Assembly: GCA_905235225.1 (NCBI GenBank)
Contig: CAJOKE010000024.1
Coordinates: forward strand, 1 to 51,499
Direction of reading: 5' to 3'
From: Paludibacteraceae bacterium
GTDB lineage: Bacteria; Bacteroidota; Bacteroidia; Bacteroidales; Paludibacteraceae
DNA: 51,499 bases
Positions 37,031 through 46,200 of this stretch are shown here, piece after piece (position 1 is the stretch's first letter; each line of letters starts with the position of its first letter). The notes below the pieces were generated by a model. The model was not told the DNA's origin, searched no databases, and saw nothing but the letters and a program-made list of their open reading frames with translations. Made by a program: the position numbers and the translations under genes.

Positions 37031-37404
37031 AGATTTTTACGCAATGGACGTAAGTCTTCCCATTGGATATGGTTTATTTTTCCGCAGATGCGTGGGCTGG
37101 GACGCGGCTCGATGGCGAATTACTATGGAATCAGCTCACTTGACGGAACACGAGCCTACTGGTCGCATCCTGTATTGTATCAACGTCTTGCGGAAATAAC
37201 CGAAGCACTATTAGAACACAGCAAAAAAAGCTGCTCAGCTCTCGCCGAACAGCCGTTGATATTTTTGGCACCTTGGATGCCCTCAAGGTGCGTTCATGCA
37301 TGACGCTTTTTGATGTTGTTACGCCGAATAGTATTTTTGCTGAGGTACTCAATGCCTTCTATAATGGCGAACGCGATCCCCTTACACGGAAAATGCTGTC
37401 ATGA
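37031..37404 (+). pseudogene. Frameshifted DUF1810 gene remnant
   Basis: From 37037 one frame reads LRNGRKSSHWIWFIFPQMRG and continues through YYGISSLDGTRAYWSHPVLY and LAEITEALLEHS. After a frame change near 37245-37260 another frame continues FGTLDALKVRSCMTLF to a TGA at 37402-37404. Together these follow a DUF1810 protein almost end to end. The N-terminal part is shortened (RERF directly joins LRNGRK), so it appears to have an internal deletion as well as a frameshift. There is no start codon in the right place. Confidence 0.85.
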
Positions 37405-37556
37405 ATAATCGATGCCGATACTCCTAATGCATGGTGCATTTCTCGGCTTCATAGCCGCAAGTGTTCTTTCTTTTTATCCCCTTTTTTGCTAAATTTTATA
37501 TTTTCTTGTGCCTGAGTCATACATTTTTATCATTGTCATATGGATGATTAAAAAAA

Positions 37557-38637
37557 TACCCGTTGGCGGAATTAAACCAGCGCATATTTGATTCTTCCAA
37601 TGGGTCTGTTGTTGATAAAGTTAATATATTGTAGGACAGTCATTGCGCTGACTTTGCTGATAATACGAGCAAATAGTCCTACCTGTTGTTTGGCATAATT
37701 GCGACACACCATAAATTGGTCATCCAACTGTGAGAAAAGTGTTTCCACTCGCTTTCTTGCTTTTGCAAAAGGCTTAAAAGTTGGTTTCCAATTCTTTTGA
37801 TTCAAGCGGTATGGCACCTCAAGGTGTATTTGGACAGTCTCAAACAAATCCAGTTGTAAGGCAGCTTTGAGATATCCTTTGTCTCCAATGATGGTACTTT
37901 GCTGATACTCATATTTGAGATCTTGCAACCAGTATCTGTCATCCACAGATGCCTTTGACAAATCATAGGAGTGTATAACACCTTTTAATCCGCATAGCGC
38001 ATGCAGCTTATAGCCGTAGTGATGTGTGTTTTGGGCTGCACAAAAGCCGTAATTCGGTGCAGTGTCAAAATTGTTCTTGCCTAATTTGCAACGCTTTGCA
38101 CGGGCAAAACGACACACCGGTATCGGCTTTGAATCAATACAAAAATAATCTTCGTCTCCATCAATCGCTTGGGCGATGTGCTTTCGTATTTGTTCGCATA
38201 AGTTGGCGGTGCATGTTTACTATCGTTCGGAGCAAAGCGTAGAAAAGAACTTGCGACGGTCACTGTGCTGGCGACGAGGAAAAATCGTTCGAGGGTTTGG
38301 CGAGATTCCTCTAACAAGGAGAACAACAACGACTCGCTATCGATACTATATTTCTCTGCTGTGAGACTAAGTGCGATAACTTCCAAGTCAGAAAAACGGG
38401 GAACGACACCTCTGCGAGGTAAATTTCCACGTTCATTGACAAGATTTTTTGAAAATTTCTTGCATATGTCCAGAATTTTTCCGAAATTTGCAGTCAAGTT
38501 GCGCATGACGAAGATTTTTCAGTCGTTAACTTTGTTGATTAGGACACTACAAAATTACTAAAAATCAACGAATTGTGCAACTTTTTTTGCAACTATTTTA
38601 AGTCAAAGAACACTTTCTTTAATTCTGCCAACGGGTA
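37557..38637 (-). mobile_element. IS982-type insertion sequence, decayed
   Basis: A 1081-base element bounded by terminal inverted repeats: ACCCGTTGGCGGAATTAAA at 37558-37576 and its complement with one mismatch at 38618-38636, with one more matching base on each side. It contains one broken transposase gene on the minus strand. No target-site duplication is visible, which fits an old insertion or flank rearrangement. It lies directly after the DUF1810 remnant. Confidence 0.85.
37572..38506 (-). pseudogene. IS982-family transposase, frameshifted
   Basis: The N-terminal part (from 38506) reads MRNLTANFGKILDICKKF and FSDLEVIALSLTAEKYSID. The C-terminal part has CRFARAKRCKLGK, NYGFCAAQNTHHYGYKLHA, STIIGDKGY and KARKRVETLFSQLDDQF, all typical of the IS982 DDE transposase. 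Between them (about 38120-38300) the frame changes at least twice: PRRQHSDRRKFFSTLC sits in one frame and EQIRKHIAQAIDGDEDYFCI in another, with a TAG between. The protein cannot be made intact without recoding. Confidence 0.85.
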
Positions 38638-38702
38638 GATAAAGTAATCCCCCTTAACAATCTGCAAGAAGCAGACTATTCTGACTACAACATACCATGT
38701 AC

Positions 38703-38785
38703 AAATTTGGGGATTTTCAACATATTCGACAAAATAAATTTGGGGATTTTCAACATATTTAGCAAAATAATTTTGGGGATTTTTT
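38703..38785. repeat. 33-bp direct repeats (2.5 units)
   Basis: Two 33-base units starting at 38703 and 38736 (AAATTTGGGGATTTTCAACA followed by a TATT...CAAAAT part) and a partial third at 38769. They lie between the IS element and the next gene. An orphan -7-like TATCTTTG at 38828-38835 has no proper -33. Apart from these and the 11-bp repeats I see no gene in 38638-38980. Confidence 0.85.
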
Positions 38786-38880
38786 GAAAAAATGTATTTT
38801 TCAGATACACTAAAAGGGGTTTTGAATTATCTTTGCACTCGCTTGCGTTAAGGTTCATTACACGTTACAGTTATGCCGGT

Positions 38881-38913
38881 CGTAACCGTCCCGTAACTCT
38901 CCCGTAACCGTCC
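38881..38913. repeat. 11-bp tandem repeat, 3 units
   Basis: CGTAACCGTCC, CGTAACTCTCC and CGTAACCGTCC in tandem, upstream of the promoter at 38981. Confidence 0.8.
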
Positions 38914-38980
38914 CGTGTGGTCTTTTAATCAATTTATCATTTCCCATTTTTCATTTTCACATTTACAATTTGGACATTTA

Positions 38981-39012
38981 TTTGCGTATTTCAAAAATTT
39001 ATTGTACTTTTG
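38981..39012 (+). promoter_or_regulatory. Promoter of the EF-hand membrane protein gene
   Basis: TTTG (38981-38984), 20 bases, TACTTTTG (39005-39012). The leader to the ATG at 39088 is about 70 bases. Confidence 0.85.
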
Positions 39013-39087
39013 CGGCGAAATTGGGGGGTGTGATTTCCGGAAAGGGTTTGGAAGGCATACATTGGAACTTATTAAATTGTAGAAAAT

Positions 39088-40818
39088 ATGGCATACAAAT
39101 GGACATTTGCGAACGTAGGGGGTGCGACCCGTGTACGTATCAAGACAGGCGAGGACATTCGTCACCTCGGCGAATTAGACCAAAAGATGTGGACGGTATT
39201 ATCCTGTCCGACGACAGGATTGGAGATCAGCGAAGAGTCACTGAAGCTGATGGATATAGACGGCGACGGTCAGTTGCGTGTCAAAGAGGTTATCGGTACA
39301 GCGGAGTGGTTGTGCGCCAATCTGAAGGATCCCGACACCTTGTTAGCCAAGAGTGATTGCATAAGCATTGACAACATCGCCGATGAAGGTATCGCAGCGA
39401 TAGCCAAGCAAGTGTCAAGCGACAAGACGACCGTCAATCTTGCAGATACGGATGCCGCTATAGCTAACGTAGCCATCGAAGAACAGGCTGTCCCGGCAGC
39501 ACCGTTTGACGCGGATGTGATTGCCGCCTACAAAGACAAATGCGGCGAATATGCAGCGTACTTCGAGCAGGAGAAACTGCAGAAGCTCGGTTTGGCGTTA
39601 ATAGCGGAAGACGCTGTCAAGCCTGCCATGCAGCAAAAGGAGTTTGAAGAGATGGGTGCGAAGATTGCCGAATGGGAGTCAGCCAAATCAGCTGCTGAAG
39701 GAGCAAACGCCTCAGCATTGGCAGACGCAAAAGCGGTCTTTGCTCCGCTGCGCAAACTGATTCTGCTGCACCGTGACTTCTACCGCATGCTGCGCAACTT
39801 CATTACCTTTGAGGATTTTTACGACAAAGACAAGGCAACGGTTGCTTCGTTCGAAGCCGGAACATTGATTATAGACCAACGGGCATGCTATCTTTGCATC
39901 CGTGTCAATGATATGGGGAAACACGACATGCAGGCACCTCAATCGGGAATGTACCTTATTTATTGTGACTGCTCGTCCAAAAAACTCGGCAAATCCATGA
40001 AGATTGTGGCAGCCATGACACAAGGCGAAATCAACAACCTTCATGTCGGCAAAAACGCGGTATTCTATGACAACGAAGGTAATGATTATGATGCAACGAT
40101 AACGAAGATTATTGATAACCCGATATCAATCAGACAAGCATTCTGGACGCCTTATCGCAAATTAGGTAACTGGGTGACAGAAAAAATCAACAAATCGGCT
40201 GCTGAAAAAGATTCGAAAGTGATGGGTGATCTCACTGCCGACTTGGAAAAGAAAGCCGAAGGCGGGCAAGCCGCCGCTAAGCCGGCATTCGACATTGCTA
40301 AATTCGCAGGTATATTTGCCGCCATCGGCATGGCATTAGGAATGATTGGTTCAGCACTTGTATCTTTGGCAAGCGGATTAAGCACACTCACTTGGTGGCA
40401 GAACATACTGGTAGTCTTTGTTATTTTGGCGGTTATCAGCGGTCCGAGCATGATAATGGCATGGTTCAAACTGCGCCGCCGGAATTTGGCACCGATTTTG
40501 AACGCCAACGGTTGGGCAGTCAACGCCAATACACTTATTTCGGTACCTTTCGGTGCGACATTGACCGAACAAGTCCGCTTCCCGTTCATCAAATTGTCCG
40601 ACCCGTTTGCCAAAAAAGGTATGGCGACATGGAAAAAAGTACTGATTTGGATTGCCGCAATCATTGTTTTGGCAGGTGGTGCATGTTTTGCCCTATGGTA
40701 CACCGGCACGTGGCCATTTGACAACTGCAATGCGGCTCAAGCCATAGAAACCGCCGTTGAGGCTACCGAACAAACGGTAGCCACAGCGTGCGACACTATT
40801 GCCGCTCCGGCAGAATAA
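39088..40818 (+). CDS. EF-hand-like conserved membrane protein
   Basis: A 576-residue protein without a signal peptide. Near the N-terminus the loop DIDGDGQLRVKE (residues 56-67) has the calcium-ligand spacing of an EF-hand, with Asp at 56, 58 and 60 and Glu at 67. A long helical, Ala-rich middle follows. Then come three likely membrane segments: IFAAIGMALGMIGSALVSLA, ILVVFVILAVISGPSMIMAW and VLIWIAAIIVLAGGACFALW. The C-terminus is Ala/Thr-rich. It resembles an uncharacterised Bacteroidales protein type; I do not know its role. Monocistronic with its own promoter. A weak stem (CTTTTTTC/GAAAAAAAG) at about 40844-40862 may end the transcript. Confidence 0.8.
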   Translation: MAYKWTFANVGGATRVRIKTGEDIRHLGELDQKMWTVLSCPTTGLEISEESLKLMDIDGDGQLRVKEVIGTAEWLCANLKDPDTLLAKSDCISIDNIADEGIAAIAKQVSSDKTTVNLADTDAAIANVAIEEQAVPAAPFDADVIAAYKDKCGEYAAYFEQEKLQKLGLALIAEDAVKPAMQQKEFEEMGAKIAEWESAKSAAEGANASALADAKAVFAPLRKLILLHRDFYRMLRNFITFEDFYDKDKATVASFEAGTLIIDQRACYLCIRVNDMGKHDMQAPQSGMYLIYCDCSSKKLGKSMKIVAAMTQGEINNLHVGKNAVFYDNEGNDYDATITKIIDNPISIRQAFWTPYRKLGNWVTEKINKSAAEKDSKVMGDLTADLEKKAEGGQAAAKPAFDIAKFAGIFAAIGMALGMIGSALVSLASGLSTLTWWQNILVVFVILAVISGPSMIMAWFKLRRRNLAPILNANGWAVNANTLISVPFGATLTEQVRFPFIKLSDPFAKKGMATWKKVLIWIAAIIVLAGGACFALWYTGTWPFDNCNAAQAIETAVEATEQTVATACDTIAAPAE

Positions 40819-40871
40819 TATCGCGATTTAGGGCAAAAAATACACTTTTTTCGAGAAAAAAAGCATTTTTA

Positions 40872-40903
40872 TTTGCACGGTTCACAAAAAAGCAGTACTT
40901 TTG
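40872..40903 (+). promoter_or_regulatory. Promoter of tRNA-Gln
   Basis: TTTG (40872-40875), 20 bases, TACTTTTG (40896-40903), 32 bases before the tRNA. Confidence 0.85.
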
Positions 40904-40935
40904 CACCCGCTATTTGAAAATAGAGCGCGATGCGC

Positions 40936-41006
40936 TGCTCAATGGTGTAATGGTAGCACTACAGATTCTGGTTCTGTCTGTCTGGGTTCGAGTCCTGGTT
41001 GAGCAA
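40936..41006 (+). tRNA. tRNA-Gln(CTG)
   Basis: A 71-base cloverleaf. The acceptor stem pairs TGCTCAA with TTGAGCA, the anticodon stem ACAGA pairs with TCTGT around TTCTGGT (anticodon CTG), and the T-arm contains GGTTCGAGTCC. CCA is not encoded. It has its own promoter and a terminator directly after it. The final 20 bases plus 8 flanking bases recur at 41106-41133. Confidence 0.93.
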
Positions 41007-41012
41007 CAAAAG

Positions 41013-41040
41013 AAAGTCTCCGGTTGGGGACTTTCTTGTT
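41013..41040 (+). terminator. Terminator of tRNA-Gln
   Basis: AAAGTCTCC (41013-41021), loop GGTT, GGGGACTTT (41026-41034), then CTTGTT. A nine-pair stem with one G-T pair, starting 7 bases after the tRNA. Confidence 0.8.
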
Positions 41041-41105
41041 GTTCATACCGACTCGACCCCAGGTTCTCCGCCGCTTTGCTCTGTCGATTATTGCCGTTGG
41101 CAATT

Positions 41106-41133
41106 TTCGAGTCCTGGTTGAGCAACAAAAGAA
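41106..41133 (+). repeat. 28-bp exact copy of the tRNA-Gln 3' end
   Basis: Bases 41106-41133 are identical to 40987-41014 (T-loop onward, acceptor stem, discriminator and 8 bases beyond). The copies are 119 bases apart. The 65 bases between the terminator and this copy hold no gene. It is either an attachment-site-like duplication or the relic of a second tRNA copy. Confidence 0.9.
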
Positions 41134-41159
41134 CAAATATCAAATTTGTGTACACATTA

Positions 41160-41191
41160 TTTGCGTATTCGGATTTTTTGTTGTATCTTTG
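41160..41191 (+). promoter_or_regulatory. Promoter of the RyR-channel/TIR operon
   Basis: TTTG (41160-41163), 20 bases, TATCTTTG (41184-41191), 38 bases before the ATG at 41230. It is the only promoter I see for the four overlapping or abutting genes that follow. Confidence 0.85.
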
Positions 41192-41229
41192 CGGCGAAAA
41201 TGAATCACTAAACTAAAAACACTACCTGT

Positions 41230-43191
41230 ATGAAAAGACTTTCAGCCTCTATTTGGGCATGTTTCATTGTAACAACCTTATGCTACAGTACTGACCTGGA
41301 AAGTATTCACTTGTCCGTACAAGATACGACTATTTATGTCGGTCAGCCCTTGCAACTGAGCTTTACCACCACTCCCGGAGATGCGACATATACAAAAGTA
41401 TCCTACGCATCCGACAACCTGAATGCGGTTATGGTGAACCGCGAGACCGGTGAAATCAGTGCATTCAAGGAAGGAGACGCTACCATTACGCTCACTGTGA
41501 ATGACATAGCCGGAGTAATCCATACAGATGAATGTCATGTTGACGTTATTTACCGCGACAAGGGACAATGCGGTGACCATCTCTATTATACATTGGACTA
41601 TAACCACCGCCTTTATTTCTGGGCAGACTCGGTTGAAGGCTACAAATCCAACCCTCAGACTCATAGTTACAGGATGTATGACTACGGAAGCCCTGTAGAA
41701 GCGATGTCTGCTACCGGTATCGGTCCTGCACCATGGTATCCCTATCATGACAAGATTTCTGAAATATGGCTGTATAACACCGACACCATCGGCGATAACG
41801 CTTTCCGTGACATCACGAATGTCGGAGTTGTCCGGTTATACGAAGGTGCCGCCCTACGGGATAGCGTATTTCTCGGATGTACACGGCTCAACACCATTGA
41901 GCAATTTGATTCCATTGCCTCGCCAATCACCGGCACTTCACTGTTATTGGACAATGCAACAGGTCGCGAAATCAAAGTCATTCTGGCACCAGCAAGCACG
42001 TTACCGCTTTTCAATGCCGATCCGCTATGGAACGCCAACGGCAGAATCATAATGACCAATTTCGGCGAATGGACTGAAAATGAGTTGTATTGGGATCTCA
42101 GTCAGTCCGACACATTAGGAACGCTTAAACTGCAAGTCAGCCGCAGTTGGGAAAGCGAAAGTGACTCTGTCTTTATTCCTGACATGGACACAACAGGTAT
42201 TCGTCCGCCATGGCATGAACTGCGGGAAGTGGTCGAAGACCTCGTCATCAGTGACCGCATCGCATATATAGGAAAAAACGCCTTTGCTTCGCTCACAGGT
42301 ATACAAACAGTGCAAGTGCGGCAATATAGTCACACCTTGGATTCAATACATTATGACGCATTCAGCCATGCTATTACGCCATGGAAGTTCGCTATGGGTG
42401 ATCCGCAAGACGGACCGGTTTTGCCGCCTAAGGTGGTCGGATTACCCGCTTCTGGGACTCTCGCCGATAATTTCAGCCAACTGAGCGTCCTTTATGTGCC
42501 GGATTCTACATTCGACTACAACGGAAATGCCGTCAAATCCGCGGACATGTATGCCGCAGCACCGTTCTGGCAGAACTTCCGCCGCATTACAGACCGCACA
42601 GTGGATAGCAAAGACGTTACCGACGAATCCGTTCAACTCAAATGGCTGCCTCTGGAGAATGCCGAAGGGTATTTGCTAACCATCAGTAAAGACGATTGCA
42701 ACGGCTGTGACACCACAGTATTTATCCCTGCGACAGGCGGTAAAGGCTTGGTGGACTGGGATAACAACACCTTACCCATATACACCGTCCCTTCATCTGT
42801 TTCCCCGCGCCGCAAACCACAAGGGGATGACAACCACGGCGGAATGACACTCGTAATAGAAATGGAAGCCGGCAGCGGGGATGCGCCTCACAATGATGTG
42901 GTGGTTTCTGCATCCAAACTGCCCGCTGAAAGTGAATACTCCTATACTCGTGAAGTCGTATTCAAAGCAGGCGCAGTAAATCCTGTTTACACGAAAGCCG
43001 GGCAATTCCGGACAAAAGAAACTTCGGATACTGATATTGACACAATCGAAAACACTACCGACATCCGTTTTCCGTCAGCTGTATTTGACATTACAGGGCG
43101 GCGGTTAAATCTGCCCGCAGAATCTCTGCCTAACGGAATATACCTCATTCATAACGGACAAACAACCACTAAAATACTGATACAGCGATGA
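41230..43191 (+). CDS. Surface protein with Big and LRR-like domains and type IX sorting domain
   Basis: A 653-residue secreted protein. It has a signal peptide (ACFIVTTLCYS) and a Big_2 Ig-like domain (IYVGQPLQLSFTTTPGDATY to GDATITLTV). BspA-type leucine-rich pieces follow (TIGDNAFRDITNVGVVRLYE, IAYIGKNAFASLTGIQTVQV), then an Fn3-like domain near residue 460. The end is a full type IX secretion type A sorting domain (SAVFDITGRRLNLP, NGIYLIHNGQTTTKILIQR). It should be exported through the type IX system and attached at the surface. It is the first gene of a coupled four-gene operon and overlaps the channel gene by four bases (ATGA), so it may be the outer sensor of that system (inference). 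Confidence 0.85.
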   Translation: MKRLSASIWACFIVTTLCYSTDLESIHLSVQDTTIYVGQPLQLSFTTTPGDATYTKVSYASDNLNAVMVNRETGEISAFKEGDATITLTVNDIAGVIHTDECHVDVIYRDKGQCGDHLYYTLDYNHRLYFWADSVEGYKSNPQTHSYRMYDYGSPVEAMSATGIGPAPWYPYHDKISEIWLYNTDTIGDNAFRDITNVGVVRLYEGAALRDSVFLGCTRLNTIEQFDSIASPITGTSLLLDNATGREIKVILAPASTLPLFNADPLWNANGRIIMTNFGEWTENELYWDLSQSDTLGTLKLQVSRSWESESDSVFIPDMDTTGIRPPWHELREVVEDLVISDRIAYIGKNAFASLTGIQTVQVRQYSHTLDSIHYDAFSHAITPWKFAMGDPQDGPVLPPKVVGLPASGTLADNFSQLSVLYVPDSTFDYNGNAVKSADMYAAAPFWQNFRRITDRTVDSKDVTDESVQLKWLPLENAEGYLLTISKDDCNGCDTTVFIPATGGKGLVDWDNNTLPIYTVPSSVSPRRKPQGDDNHGGMTLVIEMEAGSGDAPHNDVVVSASKLPAESEYSYTREVVFKAGAVNPVYTKAGQFRTKETSDTDIDTIENTTDIRFPSAVFDITGRRLNLPAESLPNGIYLIHNGQTTTKILIQR

Positions 43192-45050
43192 ATCGTTTTC
43201 TATATCGCATAGACCGGCTGCTTAGCCAGGGACAAGGACGACAAATAGCATGGATGGCACTCGTTGTTTGTTTGTTGGTGGCATTATTCTGGTGCATAAG
43301 TGCCGCTTTCGGACTGCCCTTCACCATCGGGCAGATTATGCAACTGGTTCTGGCTCCGGGTGAGTTTGTTGAACATGGTGAAGAACATCTTGTTTTCCAG
43401 GTCATTGTTAACCTTTTTGGCTTGGTTCTGGTTTCCAGTCTTCTTATTTCCTTGTTGAGTAATATTGTGGAGAACCGCGCCACTGCTTTTAGTCGCGGAC
43501 TGCTGCGATACCGATTCCGTAATCATATTATCTTCTTGGGGGCGGAAGATATGCTGGCAGACACCATTGTCGGACAATGCGATGACGGCAGCAACCAACC
43601 GATTGTTATTCTTACAGAACAAGACGCAGAAGATGTCAGGAAACATTTGATGGCACAGATTCAGAATCGGTTGCTGCGACAACGGTTGGTTGTGTTGTAC
43701 GGCGATCGCACCCGCAAGGAGCAACTCCTTTCTTTAGATGCACAGTATGCACAACGGGTATTTATTTTAGGCGAACCGTCGGAAGAAGACCATGACTCAA
43801 AAAACATACTCTGCCTGTCCCTCGTCAAGCAGTTGGCACAAATAGACAAAAAGCCTGTTGATTGTTATTTTCTATGCAACCACCTCAATACGTTGCGTAT
43901 TCTGCAACTGCAGACCGAGCCTCTGCCCGAGCAACTGCACCTCACGGTCATGAACGCACCGGAGAGTTGGGCGCAGCGTGTATTTGTGAACGGTGAAGGA
44001 TACCCTGCACTTAACCATCATGCGCACCCGTCCGGCGAAGATGAGGACTTTGTACATCTTGTCCTTATTGGTTGCTCGCAGATGGCATATGCGTTGGCGT
44101 TCACGGCAGCACACATCGCCCATTATCCCAACTACCTGACCAAAGGACTTCGCACACGTATAACCATGATTGACGCCCAAATGGACATACACAGCGATTT
44201 TCTGCGAAGCCACTACGACTCTCTTTTCCGTTTGGCGCACCGCACACATATTCGCTGGCAGCAAGACGAGAGCGGCAAGCAATGTATTACAGAACAATAT
44301 TCACCCCTTCCCGATGATGATTTTTTGGATATTGAGTGGCAGTTTATATCTGCGCGTCCTGATACGCCGGAAGTGCGCGAACTGTTGCAGTGCTGGGCGC
44401 AAGATCCGGCACAAATGCTGACTGTCGCTGTCTGCTTGGACGATATGCGAAGCAGTCTGGCGACCGCGCTCTACCTGCCGGATAATATAATGACACATCA
44501 AATACCGATACTGGTTTACCAGCCTACCAATGCCGCTCTGGCACAATGGACAAAAGATTTCACACGCTATACGAATATTTTCCCGTTCGGCATGAGGGAA
44601 GACTGCTATGATACGACCTTCCGAAACCGCCTGCATTGGGCAATGGAAGCCAATGAAGCCTATGAGGACAATGCCGCTCGGCTTAACCCGCAACGCAAAC
44701 GCAAACACTGGAACGAACTCAAACTGACACACCAGTTCTCCAATCTCTATAGTGCCAACTTCTGCTACTCCGTCTTACGGCATATAGAACCGCAGTATTA
44801 TGCACGGTTGGAGCATCAACGATGGATGACAGAACGGCTCCTGTTAGGGTACAAGGCTCTCGACAAAGCGGAACGAATCCGAATAGAACAACTGCCTGAA
44901 ACCGAAAAATGGAAGGAAATGGACAGAATGGAACCTTTCTTTATTCACCCGAATATTCAACCGTTTGAGGAACTGACCGAAAAATCAGTACGCAAGGACG
45001 AAATAATGGTTCAATGCTTGTTAAGCAAACTGCCACCTGTCACTAAGTAA
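43188..45050 (+). CDS. CASTOR/POLLUX-like RCK channel protein with C-terminal RyR domain
   Basis: A 620-residue inner-membrane protein. Two membrane helices lie at about residues 22-45 and 66-92, with a pore-loop-like segment between them. A cytoplasmic RCK-like Rossmann region follows (NHIIFLGAEDML, PIVILTEQDAEDV, QRVFILGEPSEED), which is the layout of CASTOR/POLLUX ion channels. A second Rossmann-like half starts near DFVHLVLIGCSQMAYALA. The last 110 residues resemble a RyR domain: LEHQRWMTERLLLGYKALD, IHPNIQPFEELTEKSVRKDE. Prokaryotic RyR domains have been linked by comparative genomics to nucleotide-signal systems. The TIR gene follows with a one-base gap, so a TIR-made nucleotide signal gating this channel is plausible (inference). 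Confidence 0.82.
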   Translation: MNRFLYRIDRLLSQGQGRQIAWMALVVCLLVALFWCISAAFGLPFTIGQIMQLVLAPGEFVEHGEEHLVFQVIVNLFGLVLVSSLLISLLSNIVENRATAFSRGLLRYRFRNHIIFLGAEDMLADTIVGQCDDGSNQPIVILTEQDAEDVRKHLMAQIQNRLLRQRLVVLYGDRTRKEQLLSLDAQYAQRVFILGEPSEEDHDSKNILCLSLVKQLAQIDKKPVDCYFLCNHLNTLRILQLQTEPLPEQLHLTVMNAPESWAQRVFVNGEGYPALNHHAHPSGEDEDFVHLVLIGCSQMAYALAFTAAHIAHYPNYLTKGLRTRITMIDAQMDIHSDFLRSHYDSLFRLAHRTHIRWQQDESGKQCITEQYSPLPDDDFLDIEWQFISARPDTPEVRELLQCWAQDPAQMLTVAVCLDDMRSSLATALYLPDNIMTHQIPILVYQPTNAALAQWTKDFTRYTNIFPFGMREDCYDTTFRNRLHWAMEANEAYEDNAARLNPQRKRKHWNELKLTHQFSNLYSANFCYSVLRHIEPQYYARLEHQRWMTERLLLGYKALDKAERIRIEQLPETEKWKEMDRMEPFFIHPNIQPFEELTEKSVRKDEIMVQCLLSKLPPVTK

Positions 45051-45051
45051 T

Positions 45052-46200
45052 ATGGAAAACGAATACACCTACTATGCCTTTGTCAGCTATCGTTCGTCCG
45101 ATGAACGATGGGCTAAATGGTTACAAGATAAGATTGAAGGCTATCGGCTGCCTACCACTATTCAGCATGAGAACAGCGACTTGCCCAAAACACGCTTGCG
45201 CCCATGCTTCCGCTACCACACTGACATCCAGCCTAACGAACTCAAAACCGAGTTGCGAACCAAACTGGAGCAATCAAAATACCTGCTTGTCATTTGTACA
45301 CCACGCTCGGCACAATCGCCTTGGGTTGGTGCGGAAATTGACACATTTGTCGAATTAGGACGCCGCGACAGGATTATTCCGATTATTGTAGAAGGACGGC
45401 CATACAGCAATGACCCCGCTACCGAATGCTATAATCCTTCCCTGCTCAAGCATTTCCCGCATTCGGATAATATTCACGAAGACCGGGAAATATTAGGTGT
45501 CAATATCCATGAGGAAGGGAGCGGTAGCGCATACATGAAACGCGAACGCGCTGTTATGCAAGTTGTCAGCCGGATGTTGGGTGTCAGTTTTGACCGGCTG
45601 TGGCAACGACAACGCCGACGCATCATACGTCGCACTATAGGCAGTGTCATCGGTGTACTGCTGTTTATCGCTGCAATCGTCTGTGTTTGGATGTACAACC
45701 AGCCGTTTAATAGCCATATTCAGTTAATGGAAGCAACTCCTAAAGTAGAGGCTTTGCCCGCTCTGCATGATGCTGTGGTCACTTTGAATCTTCCTGACGA
45801 TGAACGTACAGACACGGTCAACGGTTGGAACGACCAAGCCATATTCAAGTATCTGCCGGCGCGGATGAAGGACAAAGAAATTGGTATCCATGTTACGGCT
45901 CCGGATTATTTGCCGTTGGATACCACAATCATACTGACATCGGAACTCACAATTCCCTTGCATCGGGACACAGATGTCTATGGACATGTGAGTGCCACGC
46001 TGCTTATTGACGGAAAAGTTTGTCCGCAAACCCGTATTTGGGTGGAACAGATTATGGTGACTACGGATTCCAATGGACATTTCGAAGTTACTGTACCGCT
46101 TGAGCAACAACAAAAATCCTATCATATCGCTACTTTTGACCATTCACGAACCACTGTCCTCTATGCACCATGCGGACAAAATGACATCGTATTGCTATGA
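45052..46200 (+). CDS. TIR-domain protein with membrane helix and exported C-terminal domain
   Basis: A 382-residue protein. Residues 5-190 are a bacterial TIR domain: YYAFVSYRSSDERWAKWLQ, SKYLLVICTPRSAQSPW, and Glu95 in WVGAEID, the position of the catalytic Glu in NAD-cleaving TIRs. A membrane helix (SVIGVLLFIAAIVCVWMY, about 199-216) follows, then a 165-residue beta-rich domain that should be periplasmic (GHVSATLLIDGKVCPQTRIW is carboxypeptidase-regulatory-like). So a cytoplasmic signal enzyme is joined to an outside-facing domain. It follows the RyR channel gene by one base and overlaps the TPR gene by four. Confidence 0.88.
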   Translation: MENEYTYYAFVSYRSSDERWAKWLQDKIEGYRLPTTIQHENSDLPKTRLRPCFRYHTDIQPNELKTELRTKLEQSKYLLVICTPRSAQSPWVGAEIDTFVELGRRDRIIPIIVEGRPYSNDPATECYNPSLLKHFPHSDNIHEDREILGVNIHEEGSGSAYMKRERAVMQVVSRMLGVSFDRLWQRQRRRIIRRTIGSVIGVLLFIAAIVCVWMYNQPFNSHIQLMEATPKVEALPALHDAVVTLNLPDDERTDTVNGWNDQAIFKYLPARMKDKEIGIHVTAPDYLPLDTTIILTSELTIPLHRDTDVYGHVSATLLIDGKVCPQTRIWVEQIMVTTDSNGHFEVTVPLEQQQKSYHIATFDHSRTTVLYAPCGQNDIVLL

